From assembly GCF_000716445.1 (NCBI RefSeq), contig NZ_JNWK01000033.1, positions 38,927 to 102,926 on the forward strand: a stretch of 64,000 nt of DNA. The letters run 5' to 3'. Shown one piece after another: positions 29,114 to 38,332 of the stretch. A program made the position numbers and the translations under genes. The number at the start of each line of letters is the position of its first letter. The first letter of the stretch is position 1. This stretch comes from Streptomyces wedmorensis (GTDB lineage Bacteria; Actinomycetota; Actinomycetes; Streptomycetales; Streptomycetaceae). Under the pieces are notes generated by a model. It did no database searches. It saw only the letters and a list, made by a program, of their open reading frames with translations, and was not told the DNA's origin.

Positions 29114-30843
29114 CGGCGTGCCTCCTGGGCGGGGACGGTGCCGGTGAACTCCTCCGGGAGGTGGAGCCTGGCGAGGATGGCCGGGGTGCCGGGCGGGACG
29201 CGGCGGGGCGTGGCGAGCGAGACCAGCACCATGCTCAGGAAGCCGAGGGGTACCGACCAGACGGCGGGCCAGGCCATCAGGGTGTGCGGCCAGCCGCCGG
29301 GGGCGAGTCCGGCCCGCGTCGCCATCACGGCGACGAGGGCGGAACCGCCGCCGAGCAGGAGTCCCGCCATGGCGCCGGGCGGGGTCAGCCGCCGCCACCA
29401 GATGCCGAGGACGAGCAGCGGGCAGAAGGAGGAGGCGGAGACGGCGAAGGCGAGGCCGACGGCGTCGGCCACCGGCACCTTGGAGGCGACCACGCCGACG
29501 CCCAGCGGCACGGCGGTGGCGAGCAGGGTCGCGAGCCGGAAGTGCCGCACGCCCCGGGAGGGCAGCACGTCCTGGGTGAGGACGCCGGCGACGGACATGG
29601 TGAGCCCGGACGCCGTGGAGAGGAACGCCGCGAAGGCCCCGCCCGCGAGGAGCGCACCCAGGAGGTCGCCGAGGAGTCCGCCGAGTATCCGGTCGGGCAG
29701 CACGAGGACGGCGGCGTCGGCCGAGCCGGTGAGGGCGAGTTCGGGGGCGTAGATCCGGCCGAGGGCACCGTAGAGCGGCGGCAGCAGGTAGAAGGCGCCG
29801 ACCAGGCCGAGCACGACGAGGGTGGTGCGGCGGGCGGCGCGGCCGTGCGGGCTGGTGTAGAAGCGGACGGCGACGTGGGGCAGCCCCATGGTGCCGAGGA
29901 AGGTCGCCAGGATCAGGCCGTACGTGGCGTACAGCTGGTGTCCGTCGCGGCCTCCGGCGAGCGGCTGCGACCAGCCGAGCGGGTCGGAGCCGGTGACGGC
30001 CCTCTCGGGCAGCGGCGCGCCCGGCGCGAACGACAGGGTGGTGCCGCCGAGGACGTGGTGGGTGCCGGAGGTCAGAGTGACGGTCCGGTCGGCGTACGGG
30101 ACGGAGTCGACGCGGCCGGTGACGGTGACGGTGAGGGGGGCGTCGAGCCCGATCCGCACGGTGTCGGCGACCCGGACGACGGTGTAGCCGCGCAGGACGG
30201 CGGGGGCGTCGAAGCGGGCCCTGGGCGCCCCGTCCCCGTACCAGGCGGCGAGCAGGAACAGCGCGGGGACGAGCAGGGCGGTGAGTTTCAGCCAGTACTG
30301 GAAGGCCTGGACGAAGGTGATGCTGCGCATGCCGCCCGCCGCGACGGTTCCTGTGACGACCAGGGCGACGAGCAGCCCCCCGACCCAGTCGGGGGCGCCG
30401 GTCAGGATCTCCAGGGTGAGTCCGGCGCCCTGGAGCTGGGGCAGCAGGTAGAGCCAGCCGATGCCGACGACGAAGAGGCTGGCGAGCCTGCGGGCCTGCG
30501 GGGATTCGAGCCGGGCCTCGGCGAAGTCCGACAGGGTGTACGCCCCGGAGCGGCGCAGCGGGGCTGCCACGAGGACGAGCAGGACGAGGTATCCGGCGGT
30601 GTAGCCGACCGGGTACCAGAGCATGGCGGGGCCCTGGACGAGGACGAGGCCGGCGATGCCCAGGAAGGAGGCGGCGGAGAGGTACTCGCCGCTGATGGCG
30701 GCGGCGTTGAGGCCGGGCCGTACGGTCCGCGAGGCGACGTAGAAGTCGGAGGTGGTGCGGGAGATCCGCAGGCCGAGGGCGCCGATGAGGACGGTGGCGA
30801 GGACGACGGCGGTGACTGCGGCGACCGCGTAGGTCTGGTTCAT
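29110..30843 (-). CDS. sodium:solute symporter (SSS family, ActP-like)
   Basis: 577 residues with about 13 membrane helices. It shows R-T-V-R-P-G-L-N-A-A-A-I-S-G-E-Y-L-S-A-A-S-F-L-G, the family hallmark around helix 2, and G-G-M-R-S-I-T-F-V-Q-A-F-Q-Y-W-L-K. Close relatives take up acetate, pyruvate or other monocarboxylates with sodium. An extra soluble loop of about 100 residues (G-A-P-R-A-R-F-D-A ... D-G-H-Q-L-Y-A) sits between helices, as in many actinobacterial members. It lies in an operon with a DUF485 protein and LytS/LytTR regulators. Confidence 0.93.
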   Translation of the reverse strand: MNQTYAVAAVTAVVLATVLIGALGLRISRTTSDFYVASRTVRPGLNAAAISGEYLSAASFLGIAGLVLVQGPAMLWYPVGYTAGYLVLLVLVAAPLRRSGAYTLSDFAEARLESPQARRLASLFVVGIGWLYLLPQLQGAGLTLEILTGAPDWVGGLLVALVVTGTVAAGGMRSITFVQAFQYWLKLTALLVPALFLLAAWYGDGAPRARFDAPAVLRGYTVVRVADTVRIGLDAPLTVTVTGRVDSVPYADRTVTLTSGTHHVLGGTTLSFAPGAPLPERAVTGSDPLGWSQPLAGGRDGHQLYATYGLILATFLGTMGLPHVAVRFYTSPHGRAARRTTLVVLGLVGAFYLLPPLYGALGRIYAPELALTGSADAAVLVLPDRILGGLLGDLLGALLAGGAFAAFLSTASGLTMSVAGVLTQDVLPSRGVRHFRLATLLATAVPLGVGVVASKVPVADAVGLAFAVSASSFCPLLVLGIWWRRLTPPGAMAGLLLGGGSALVAVMATRAGLAPGGWPHTLMAWPAVWSVPLGFLSMVLVSLATPRRVPPGTPAILARLHLPEEFTGTVPAQEARR

Positions 30844-30862
30844 CCGGGGTGCTCCACCGCTC

Positions 30863-31249
30863 TCAGTGCTCGACGAGGCCGGTGAAGTCGCGTTCGTTGC
30901 GCTCGGCCCGGCGGACGTACCAGTGGGCGATGGCCCAGACGACCGGGTACACGCCGACGCCGAGGGCGGCCCAGACGAGCGCCTCGGGCGCGGGCAGCGC
31001 GAGCAGCAGCGGCAGGGAGCCGACGAGCAGGGCGAGCGCGCCGAGGGCGGTGAGCGCGGCGCGGAGCTGGCTGCGCATCAGGGAGCGGACGTAGGTGTGG
31101 CCCAGGGTGGTCTGCTCGTCTATCTCGGAGCGGGCCGGCGGGTGGACGGGCCGGCGCCCGGCTGTCCCGGGCGCGGCCGCGCCGCCGTGGGCGGAGGCGT
31201 AGGTGACGGTCTCGCGCCGGGGTCTGCGCGGGGGGTGGTGCTCGGACAT
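30863..31249 (-). CDS. DUF485-type small membrane partner of the symporter
   Basis: 128 residues from the ATG at 31249. A basic, Pro-rich N-terminal 45 residues, then L-R-A-A-L-T-A-L-G-A-L-A-L-L-V-G-S-L and a second hydrophobic helix, ending in a charged R-R-A-E-R-N-E-R-D-F tail. Two-helix DUF485 proteins such as YjcH commonly precede acetate symporters, and this one stops 19 nt before the symporter start. A role in transporter assembly is only presumed. Confidence 0.75.
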   Translation of the reverse strand: MSEHHPPRRPRRETVTYASAHGGAAAPGTAGRRPVHPPARSEIDEQTTLGHTYVRSLMRSQLRAALTALGALALLVGSLPLLLALPAPEALVWAALGVGVYPVVWAIAHWYVRRAERNERDFTGLVEH

Positions 31250-31367
31250 CGGGGTCCGCTCCCGGCTCTCTCGACGACTTGCGACGGCCCGCGCGGACGG
31301 CGGCACCGGCCCGGCGGACGCGTGGAGTCTACGCAGCGCGCTCCGGCCGCGGTAGACGTGCGGGCGG

Positions 31368-32117
31368 TCAGCCGCCGGCCCGCCGCATCAGGAGGTCCCG
31401 CAGGTGACGGGCGTGGCGGCGGCTGACGGCGAGGTCGGTCGCGCCGACCCGGACGGAGGTGGCGCCGCCGTCGAGCCGGAGTTCGTCGATCCGGGCGAGG
31501 GCCACGAGGTGGCTGCGGTGGATGCGGACGAAGCCCCGGGCGGCCCACCGCTCCTCCAGGGTGGAGAGCGGGATGCGGACGAGATGGCTGCCGTGGTCCG
31601 TGTGGAGGCGGGCGTAGTCGCCGTGGGCCTCCACGTAGGCGATGTCGTCGACGGCGAGGAAGCGCGTGACGCCGCCGAGTTCGACGGGGATCTGCTCGGG
31701 TGCCGCCGTCGCGGGGGCCGCCGTCGCGTGCACCAGGTCGTGGACGCGGCGGACGGCCTCGGCGAGTCGCTCGCGGCGGACCGGCTTCAGGACGTAGTCG
31801 ACGGCCTTCAGGTCGAACGCCTGGAGCGCGAAGCCCTCGTGGGCGGTGACGAACACGACCAGCGGCGGACGCGCGAAGCCGGCGAGCAGCCTGGCCACGT
31901 CGAGCCCGGTGAGACCGGGCATGTGGATGTCGAGGAAGACGACGTCGATGCCGTCGTCCCCTTCGGGTCCCGTCTCCAGCGCCCGTCCGATCCGGCGCAG
32001 GGCGGCGGTCGCGTCGCCCGCGCCCTCCGCCGTCCGCACCCGCGGGTCGGCGCGCAGCAGGTAGAGCAGCTCCCCGAGGGCGGGTTCCTCGTCGTCGACG
32101 GCCAGTACGCGCAGCAT
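31368..32117 (-). CDS. LytTR response regulator
   Basis: 249 residues. Receiver domain (1-125) with the acidic pair V-D-D-E-E, phosphorylatable Asp in V-V-F-L-D-I-H-M-P-G and Lys in D-Y-V-L-K-P. The LytTR DNA-binding domain (about 150-245) carries I-A-Y-V-E-A-H-G-D-Y and F-V-R-I-H-R-S-H-L-V. It heads the order regulator - DUF485 - symporter - LytS kinase on one strand. By analogy with BtsSR and YpdAB, it would activate uptake when the carboxylate is sensed. Confidence 0.92.
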   Translation of the reverse strand: MLRVLAVDDEEPALGELLYLLRADPRVRTAEGAGDATAALRRIGRALETGPEGDDGIDVVFLDIHMPGLTGLDVARLLAGFARPPLVVFVTAHEGFALQAFDLKAVDYVLKPVRRERLAEAVRRVHDLVHATAAPATAAPEQIPVELGGVTRFLAVDDIAYVEAHGDYARLHTDHGSHLVRIPLSTLEERWAARGFVRIHRSHLVALARIDELRLDGGATSVRVGATDLAVSRRHARHLRDLLMRRAGG

Positions 32118-32147
32118 GCGGCGGAGTGTAACGGCCGGTCCGGAGGG

Positions 32148-33020
32148 CTATTTGAGCAGCTTCGACAGGCGCCGGTCGGCGAGCGGCCTGCCGCCGGTCT
32201 GGCAGGTGGGGCAGTACTGGAGGGAGGAGTCGCTGAAGGAGACCTCGCGGATGGTGTCGCCGCAGACGGGGCAGGGCTCGCCGGTGCGGCCGTGGACGCG
32301 CAGGCCGCTCTTCTTCTCGGCCTTGAGCCGGCCGGCGGCGAGGCCGTGGGAGCGTTCGACGGCCTCGCGGAGGGTGGTGCGCAGCGCCGTGTAGAGGGCG
32401 GTGGTCTCCTCCGGGGTGAGGTTCTGGGTGGGTTTGAACGGCGACATCCTCGCGGCGTGGAGGATCTCGTCGCTGTAGGCGTTGCCGACGCCGGCGATGA
32501 GGCTCTGGTCGCGCAGGGCGCCCTTGATCTGGCGCCGTTCTCCGGCGAGGAGCGCGGCGAAGGCGTCGGGGCCGAAGTCGTCGGCGAGCGGGTCGGGGCC
32601 GAGGCGGGCGACGCCCGGCACGTCCTGCGGGTCGCGGACCAGGTGGACGGCGAGGCGTTGGGTGGTGCCGGCCTCGGTGAGGTCGAAGCCGTCGCCGCCG
32701 GTGAGCGCGGCCCGCAGGGCCAGCGGGCCCTTGCCCGGTCTCGGCGGGCCCGACGGGAGCGGGTCCTGCCAGCGCAGCCAGCCCGCGCGGGCCAGGTGGA
32801 TCAGGAGGTGGAGCTCGCCGGCCGGTCCGGTGGTGGTGAGGTCGAGGAACTTCCCGTGCCGCGCGACGGCGGTGACCTCCGCGCCCTCGACGGCGTCCAG
32901 GGGCGGGTCGTACGTCTTGAGGACGCTGATCGCCACGGGCAGGACGCGGGCGATCTCCTTGCCCACCAGGTGCGCGTCGAGGAACTCGCGCAGCGCTTCC
33001 ACCTCGGGGAGTTCGGGCAT
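32148..33020 (-). CDS. Fpg/Nei-family DNA glycosylase
   Basis: 290 residues from the ATG at 33020, giving the mature start P-E-L-P-E-V-E-A that the family needs (Pro is the Schiff-base nucleophile, Glu the acid). The helix-two-turn-helix contains L-I-A-G-V-G-N-A-Y-S-D-E-I-L. The C-terminal zinc finger is complete (C-P-V-C-G ... Y-C-P-T-C). It excises oxidised bases and nicks the strand. Which of the several Streptomyces paralogs this is cannot be told. Confidence 0.93.
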   Translation of the reverse strand: MPELPEVEALREFLDAHLVGKEIARVLPVAISVLKTYDPPLDAVEGAEVTAVARHGKFLDLTTTGPAGELHLLIHLARAGWLRWQDPLPSGPPRPGKGPLALRAALTGGDGFDLTEAGTTQRLAVHLVRDPQDVPGVARLGPDPLADDFGPDAFAALLAGERRQIKGALRDQSLIAGVGNAYSDEILHAARMSPFKPTQNLTPEETTALYTALRTTLREAVERSHGLAAGRLKAEKKSGLRVHGRTGEPCPVCGDTIREVSFSDSSLQYCPTCQTGGRPLADRRLSKLLK

Positions 33021-33072
33021 GGCTCCACCCTGCCGCACGGCCGGCCGGGTCGCGCGACAGACCCTGTGCCGC

Positions 33073-34536
33073 TCAGTCGGCCGGGCCGGGCCGCGGCCCC
33101 GGCTCCGCGGCTGTCCGAGGGGGGTCGAGCAGGTCGAGTTCGGCGGCGAGCGCGGCGGCGAGGGCGTCGAGGTCGGGGACGGCCTCGCCGTCGGCGACGA
33201 GGCCGATGTGGACCCGGCCGCCGTACGGGGACATGGCGACGGCGAGGGACTGGCCGCGGGCGAGCGGGGCCATGGGGAAGAGGGCGCGCAGCGGGGCGCC
33301 GCCGAGGGAGAGCGCGGCGCGGGGCAGCGGTACCTGGGTGATCAGCACGTCGAACAGGAGCCGGGCCGCGCCGGAGGCGAGCGGCCCGCCGATGCGGTGG
33401 GCGAGCGGGGGCAGCCGGTCGGCGAGGAGGGCGACGGCGCCCGCGCCCTTGAGGGGGCCCGCCGCCTTGTTGCGGTCCATGGCGTGCCGGACGGCGGCGA
33501 GTCGGGCGGCCGGTTCGGGTTCGGTGACCGGCAGGTCGAGCAGGTAGCCGGAGAGGCTGTTGCCGGGGCCGGGCGCGGCGCCGGGACGGCGGCGGGAGAC
33601 GGGGACGAGGGCCCGCGGGTCGACCCCGGGGAGGGGCAGGCCGCGGCCGTCGAACCAGCGGCGGAGCGCTCCGGCGGTGACGGCGAGGAGGACGTCGTTC
33701 GCGGTGCCGCCGGTGGCGCGGCGGATCCGCTGGACGCGTTCGAGGTCCAGGGTGACGGTGGCGATCCTGCGGGTGCCGCTGGAGTGGGCGGCGAGCGCCT
33801 CGGCGGGGCGGGCGGCGCGGACGACGGAGGCGCCGACGACCGAGGCGCCGACCTCGACGGCGCGGCCGAGGTCGCCGAGGCGTTCCCGGGCGATGTCGAG
33901 GAGCCGGCCGGGCGCGGGGAGCCAGGAGCGCGGGGGCACGGGCCGGGGGCGGCCGGCGGGACGGCGGCCGGCGGCGGCGATCTCGTCGAAGATGCCGGCG
34001 CCGATGGCGACGGCCCGCATGCCGTCGGCGAGGGCGTGGTGGAGCTTGACGAGGACGGCGAACGAGCCGTCGGGGGCGCCGGTGAGGAGGTACATCTCCC
34101 ACGGGGGCCGGCCGCGTTCGACGGGTTGCTCCATCAGTTCGGCGGCGATCCGGGCGCTCTCGGCGGGGAAGTCGGCGCCGGGCAGGACGATCTCGCGGAC
34201 GTGGCGGCGTACGTCGAAGCCGGGGTCGGCGCTCCAGGCGGCGCCGCCGACCGGGAGGAGGACGTCGCGGACGCGCATCCGGAGCCGGGGGACGGCGGCG
34301 GCGCGGCGGGCGAGCAGGTCCAGGACGTCCGGCGGTTCGTGGCCCGCGAGGGCGGGCGCGGGGCCGAAGTGGGCGAGGGCGCCGAGGTGCAGGGGGTGGT
34401 CGGTGGACTCCAGGTGCCAGAAGGCCAGGTCGAGCGGGGCCAGGAGTTCGGGGGCGGGGTCCTCGGGGTCGGGACCCTTGGGGTCGGGGCGTGCGGGGGC
34501 CGGTCGCTCGGGGGCCAGTAGCTCGCTGCTGCTCAT
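33073..34536 (-). CDS. wax ester synthase / diacylglycerol acyltransferase
   Basis: 487 residues. The acyltransferase motif H-H-A-L-A-D-G-M (HHxxxDG) lies near residue 165 and a second family motif, R-I-A-T-V-T-L-D-L with N-D-V-L-L-A-V, lies in the middle. The N terminus is Pro-rich (A-P-E-R-P-A-P-A-R-P) for about 30 residues before the catalytic half-domain. The enzyme makes triacylglycerol or wax esters from acyl-CoA at the membrane. It is transcribed away from the glycosylase by a gap of 52 nt and may be independent. Confidence 0.9.
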   Translation of the reverse strand: MSSSELLAPERPAPARPDPKGPDPEDPAPELLAPLDLAFWHLESTDHPLHLGALAHFGPAPALAGHEPPDVLDLLARRAAAVPRLRMRVRDVLLPVGGAAWSADPGFDVRRHVREIVLPGADFPAESARIAAELMEQPVERGRPPWEMYLLTGAPDGSFAVLVKLHHALADGMRAVAIGAGIFDEIAAAGRRPAGRPRPVPPRSWLPAPGRLLDIARERLGDLGRAVEVGASVVGASVVRAARPAEALAAHSSGTRRIATVTLDLERVQRIRRATGGTANDVLLAVTAGALRRWFDGRGLPLPGVDPRALVPVSRRRPGAAPGPGNSLSGYLLDLPVTEPEPAARLAAVRHAMDRNKAAGPLKGAGAVALLADRLPPLAHRIGGPLASGAARLLFDVLITQVPLPRAALSLGGAPLRALFPMAPLARGQSLAVAMSPYGGRVHIGLVADGEAVPDLDALAAALAAELDLLDPPRTAAEPGPRPGPAD

Positions 34537-34633
34537 GGGGCCTCACGTCCTGCGCGGAGGGGCGGGAGATCGCAGTCAATCGCGTACCGACAGTTACGGT
34601 CAAGTACGATCGGTTCACGCTCAGTTAACAACC

Positions 34634-36718
34634 TCAGCGTTCCAAGGTGAACTCGGACCACACGCACTTGCCACCGCCCCGCGACTCGACGCCCCATATG
34701 TCGGAGATCTGGTCGACGAGCAGCAGCCCGCGCCCGGAGACCCCCGCCTCCCCCGCCTCCCGGCGCCGGGGCAGGGCGCTGGAACGATCCTCCACCTCGA
34801 CCCGCAGCCGCCGCACGGGGCCGGCCAGGATCCGCAGGGTCACGATCGCCCCGCCGTCCGTGTGCATCAGCGCGTTGGTCATCAGCTCGTCGGCGACCAG
34901 CTCGATCTCGTCGGCGCGCTCCTCCGCGCCCCAGGCCCGCACGGCGGCCCTGACCATGTGCCGGGCCGAACTCAGGGCCTCCGGGTCGCTCTGGGCCACG
35001 TGCTGCCGGAACCGCCCGGCCGGCACGGCGAACCCTCCGTCGCGGCGCAGCAGCAGGATCGCCACGTCGTCCTCGCCGCCGCGGTCGGCGACCACGTCGC
35101 AGAGGTGGTCGGCGAGCTGCTGGAGGTCGCCGGGACCGCGCCTGACCAGGGAGGTGAGCCACTGGAAGCCCTCGTCGAGGTCGGCGCCGGGCTTCTCCAC
35201 GAGGCCGTCGGTGTAGAGCATCAGGGTCTGGCCGGGGTCCAGTTCCAGGGTCGTCACCGGGTAGTCGAGGCGACCGAACTCCGCCGAGAGGCCGAGCGGC
35301 AGCCCGCCCTCGACCGGGATCCTGCGGCAGCTGCCGTCGACCTCCCGCACCAACGGGTCGACATGGCCGGCCCGGACCACCTGGACGACCCCGGTGGCGA
35401 GGTCGACCTCGGCGTAGGTGCAGGTCGCGAAGCGTTCGGTGTCCAGCTCGTGCAGGAAGACGGAGGCCCGGGCCATCACCGTGGCCGGGGGGTGCCCCTC
35501 GGCGGCGTAGGCGCGCAGCACGATCCGCAGCTGGCCCATGACGGCCGCCGCGTGGGTGTCGTGGCCCTGGACGTCGCCGATGACGGCGCCGACCCGCCCG
35601 CCCGGCAGCGGGATGATGTCGTACCAGTCGCCTCCGATGTCCCGGCCGAGCCGGGCCGAGCGGTAGCGGACGGCGGTCTGCGCGCCGGGCACCTCGGGGA
35701 TGCGGCGCGGCAGCATCGCCTGCTGGAGCCCTTCGGCGAGGTCGTGCTCCTGTTCGTAGAGCATGGCCCGCTGGAGGCTCTGGGCGATGCTGCTGCCGAG
35801 GGCCACGAGCAGGGTCCGCTCGTCCTCGCTGAAGCCCGTCTTGTCGCTGTAGAGCAGCCCGAGCGCGCCGATCGGCCGGGCCTGGGCGATGAGCGGCAGA
35901 TAGGCGGCGGCGGTGATGCCGAGCCCGCTGATGTGCGGCCAGAGCACCGGGAAGGAGTCGGCGAAGTCCCGGGCCGAGTCGATGAAGCGCGGCCGAAGGG
36001 TGCGGATCACCTCGCTCATCGGGTACGGCTCGTCCACCCGGGTGAACCGGGTGCCCGGCACGAAGGCGCCGTCGGGTCCCTCGGCGACGAGGTGGATGCG
36101 GCCGGCCTCCACGAGGCCCATGACCAGGCTCGCGGCGCCGAAGTGCTCCAGGGCGTGCGAGTCGTTGAGCAGGTCGATGACGTCCTGCACGGTCCGGGCG
36201 TAGGCGAGGGCCGCCGTGGTCCCCTCGACGACGCCGGCGCGCTGCCGGCGCCCTTCGTCGAGGCCGAGCCGGGCGGCGGACTCGGTGAGTTCGTGGGTGG
36301 CGTCGCGCAGGACGCCGACGATCCGTACGGGCCGTCCCGCGTCGTCGCGGTGGACGAGCCCCTGGGTGTGGGTCCACTGGTGGCTGCCGTCGCGGCGGCG
36401 GATCCTGAAGTACGCCCCGTACTGGTCGCTGCCCTCCTTGAGGGCCTGCGCCACCATCGTGTCGAGGCGGCGGCCCTCGTCCGGCAGGACCCGCGAGCCG
36501 AGGGACTCGGGGCGGTCGTCGTACTCCTCGCGGTCCATGTCGAAGACCTCGAGCGCGGCATCGTCCATGATCATCATGCCGCTGACCAGGTCCCAGTCGA
36601 AGCCGCCCATCCGGAAGGCGGAGCCGTACTCGTGCAGGATCCGGGCCCCGCCGGCCGACTCCTCCGGCGCACGGCGGAGCCGCTCGACCGCCTCCCCGCC
36701 CCCTCTGCCCGCGTTCAT
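34634..36718 (-). CDS. PAS-GAF-SpoIIE phosphatase with anti-sigma-type ATPase
   Basis: 694 residues in four parts: PAS with PAC (about 30-150), GAF (about 165-315), PP2C/SpoIIE phosphatase (about 335-550; metal sites G-G-D-W-Y-D, I-G-D-V-Q-G-H-D and a late D-D-V-A-I-L-L) and a C-terminal HATPase of RsbW type (about 565-694; D-E-L-M-T-N-A-L-M-H). This all-in-one design senses a signal and would act on an anti-anti-sigma phosphoprotein, the ATPase serving as its kinase. The cognate STAS protein is not in the window. Confidence 0.9.
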   Translation of the reverse strand: MNAGRGGGEAVERLRRAPEESAGGARILHEYGSAFRMGGFDWDLVSGMMIMDDAALEVFDMDREEYDDRPESLGSRVLPDEGRRLDTMVAQALKEGSDQYGAYFRIRRRDGSHQWTHTQGLVHRDDAGRPVRIVGVLRDATHELTESAARLGLDEGRRQRAGVVEGTTAALAYARTVQDVIDLLNDSHALEHFGAASLVMGLVEAGRIHLVAEGPDGAFVPGTRFTRVDEPYPMSEVIRTLRPRFIDSARDFADSFPVLWPHISGLGITAAAYLPLIAQARPIGALGLLYSDKTGFSEDERTLLVALGSSIAQSLQRAMLYEQEHDLAEGLQQAMLPRRIPEVPGAQTAVRYRSARLGRDIGGDWYDIIPLPGGRVGAVIGDVQGHDTHAAAVMGQLRIVLRAYAAEGHPPATVMARASVFLHELDTERFATCTYAEVDLATGVVQVVRAGHVDPLVREVDGSCRRIPVEGGLPLGLSAEFGRLDYPVTTLELDPGQTLMLYTDGLVEKPGADLDEGFQWLTSLVRRGPGDLQQLADHLCDVVADRGGEDDVAILLLRRDGGFAVPAGRFRQHVAQSDPEALSSARHMVRAAVRAWGAEERADEIELVADELMTNALMHTDGGAIVTLRILAGPVRRLRVEVEDRSSALPRRREAGEAGVSGRGLLLVDQISDIWGVESRGGGKCVWSEFTLER

Positions 36719-36767
36719 GGGGCCACGCTAGGCGCAGCACCGCCCCTGCGCACCATGAAGATCGGAT

Positions 36768-38069
36768 TCACCCTTGGAAGGTCTCCGGCAGGTCCGGCAT
36801 CGGCCCGGCCGGGAAGAGCTCCTCAGGGGGCAGCTCCCCGTCCGGCACGGTGGGCGGTTCGCCGGACGGCACGTCCTGCGGGTCGGGGTACGGGTCCGTC
36901 GGCGGGTCGGCGAACGGGTCGGGGTACGGCTCCGAGGGCGGGGCGGGCGGCTCGGTTCCGGTGTCCGTGCCGCCGGTCCCGGAGGGGTCGGGGGCGGAGG
37001 TGGGCGGGTCGGAAGGTACGGGGCGCGGCGGGACGGGGGCCGGGGAGGCCGGGTCCGGCGAGGGGCGGCGGTCCGGGGAGCTGGGCACGGGGGTGACCGG
37101 GCCGGGCGTGGCGGCGTCGGACAGGGCGCACTCGTCCGGGTCGCAGGCCGGTGCGACGTCGGGCTTTCGGTCCGCGTCCCCGTCGCTGCCGGTCCGCCGC
37201 TCGATCCAGGTGCTGTCGGCGGCGTTCACGATGACGAGGCTGGTGACGACGGTGGTGGTCGGCCGGACGACGATGACGCGGTCCGGGTCGAAGCCGTCCC
37301 ACGGGTCACCCTGGTGGACGCCCTCCCGGACCGCGACCGGGGTGCGCAGCGGGTTGCCGCAGGCGCAGCGGACGCGCGGGGAGCCGTACTGGTCGACGAG
37401 GACCGCCGTACCGGTCTGCAGCACGGACTGGAAGGCGGTCGCCCGACCCTCGCGGTACCCGTGGTTCGTGACCCGCGCGTCGGCGCGCAGGACGACCGGC
37501 GTCAGTCCGCGCAGCCAGTCCCCCACGTTGGTCTCGGGGATGCCGGCCGCTTCGGCGAACGCGCGGGTCTTGCCCTGGTCGGCGGCGAGGAAGGCGGCCT
37601 GCTGCTCGACGTCGCAGCTGGCCTCCGCGCGCGTCCCCCCGTACAGGCCGGGGGTGGATCCGGTGATCTCGCGGGCCTGTCCGGACCCGTTCCCCGGCTC
37701 GCGGTTCGGTGCGAAGGACTGCCGGGTGATCCGTGCGGTGGACGCGGTGAACGGGTCCGGCCCCTGGGCACCCACCGGCTGGAGGACGATGTCCCGCGTG
37801 ACGGCGGCCGCGGCCTCCACGGCGCCTCCCCCGGCTCCCTCCTCACCGGCGGAACAGCCCGCCAGCAGCAACACCGACGCCACCGCCGCCGCCGCGGAGC
37901 GGGCGGCGACGGGCGGGGCGGGGCGGCCCGGGGTGGAGGGTGCGGGGCCGCCGGAGGCGGACGGGGCCGTTCCGTCGAAGGCGGACGGGAACGGGCGGTC
38001 GGCCGCCGCCGACCGGGCCGCCCGGTCGGCGGCGGGGGTGCGCCGTGTCCGGCGCAAGGGGGTGCGCAC
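36768..38069 (-). CDS. DUF6777-like lipoprotein with Pro-rich tail
   Basis: 433 residues from a GTG at 38069 that has GGGAG 5 nt upstream; an ATG at 38126 is the alternative. The lipobox V-L-L-L-A-G-C lies near residue 70, unusually far in because of an Arg/Ala-rich leader. The domain after it (D-I-V-L-Q-P-V-G-A-Q-G-P-D-P-F-T) resembles DUF6777, then about 130 residues of Pro/Asp/Ser repeats ending E-T-F-Q-G. The function is unknown. It is divergent from DUF1990 across a two-palindrome promoter. Confidence 0.7.
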   Translation of the reverse strand: MRTPLRRTRRTPAADRAARSAAADRPFPSAFDGTAPSASGGPAPSTPGRPAPPVAARSAAAAVASVLLLAGCSAGEEGAGGGAVEAAAAVTRDIVLQPVGAQGPDPFTASTARITRQSFAPNREPGNGSGQAREITGSTPGLYGGTRAEASCDVEQQAAFLAADQGKTRAFAEAAGIPETNVGDWLRGLTPVVLRADARVTNHGYREGRATAFQSVLQTGTAVLVDQYGSPRVRCACGNPLRTPVAVREGVHQGDPWDGFDPDRVIVVRPTTTVVTSLVIVNAADSTWIERRTGSDGDADRKPDVAPACDPDECALSDAATPGPVTPVPSSPDRRPSPDPASPAPVPPRPVPSDPPTSAPDPSGTGGTDTGTEPPAPPSEPYPDPFADPPTDPYPDPQDVPSGEPPTVPDGELPPEELFPAGPMPDLPETFQG

Positions 38070-38258
38070 TGGTTCTCCCGCTTTCTCTTCCCGGGCCCCG
38101 CGGCCCGGTTCCGGCCAGTCCTCCATGTGTGTCGCAGCCCGTGACGGGCCGCAAGCGGAGGGCCGCCGACCGGGTCCGTGGACACCCGGTCGGCGGGACG
38201 GCCCGCGCCTTCGCGCCTCCTCCACCCCGGCGCGACCGGTACGCCACCCCGCCTCCAC

Positions 38259-38312
38259 TTGAACACGTTCAAGAAACGTCCTACTCTCAACTCGCCAGTT
38301 GAACGCGTTCAA
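38259..38312. promoter_or_regulatory. two 14-bp operator palindromes TTGAAC-RC-GTTCAA
   Basis: TTGAACACGTTCAA (38259-38272) and TTGAACGCGTTCAA (38299-38312, a perfect palindrome) lie 40 bp apart start to start, about four helical turns. The second ends 20 bp before the DUF1990 ATG. The arrangement is typical of a TetR-type repressor bound twice. It would control the DUF1990/LMF pair and perhaps the divergent lipoprotein. No TetR gene is present nearby. Confidence 0.7.
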
Positions 38313-38332
38313 CCGCCGAGGGGGATTCCGGC

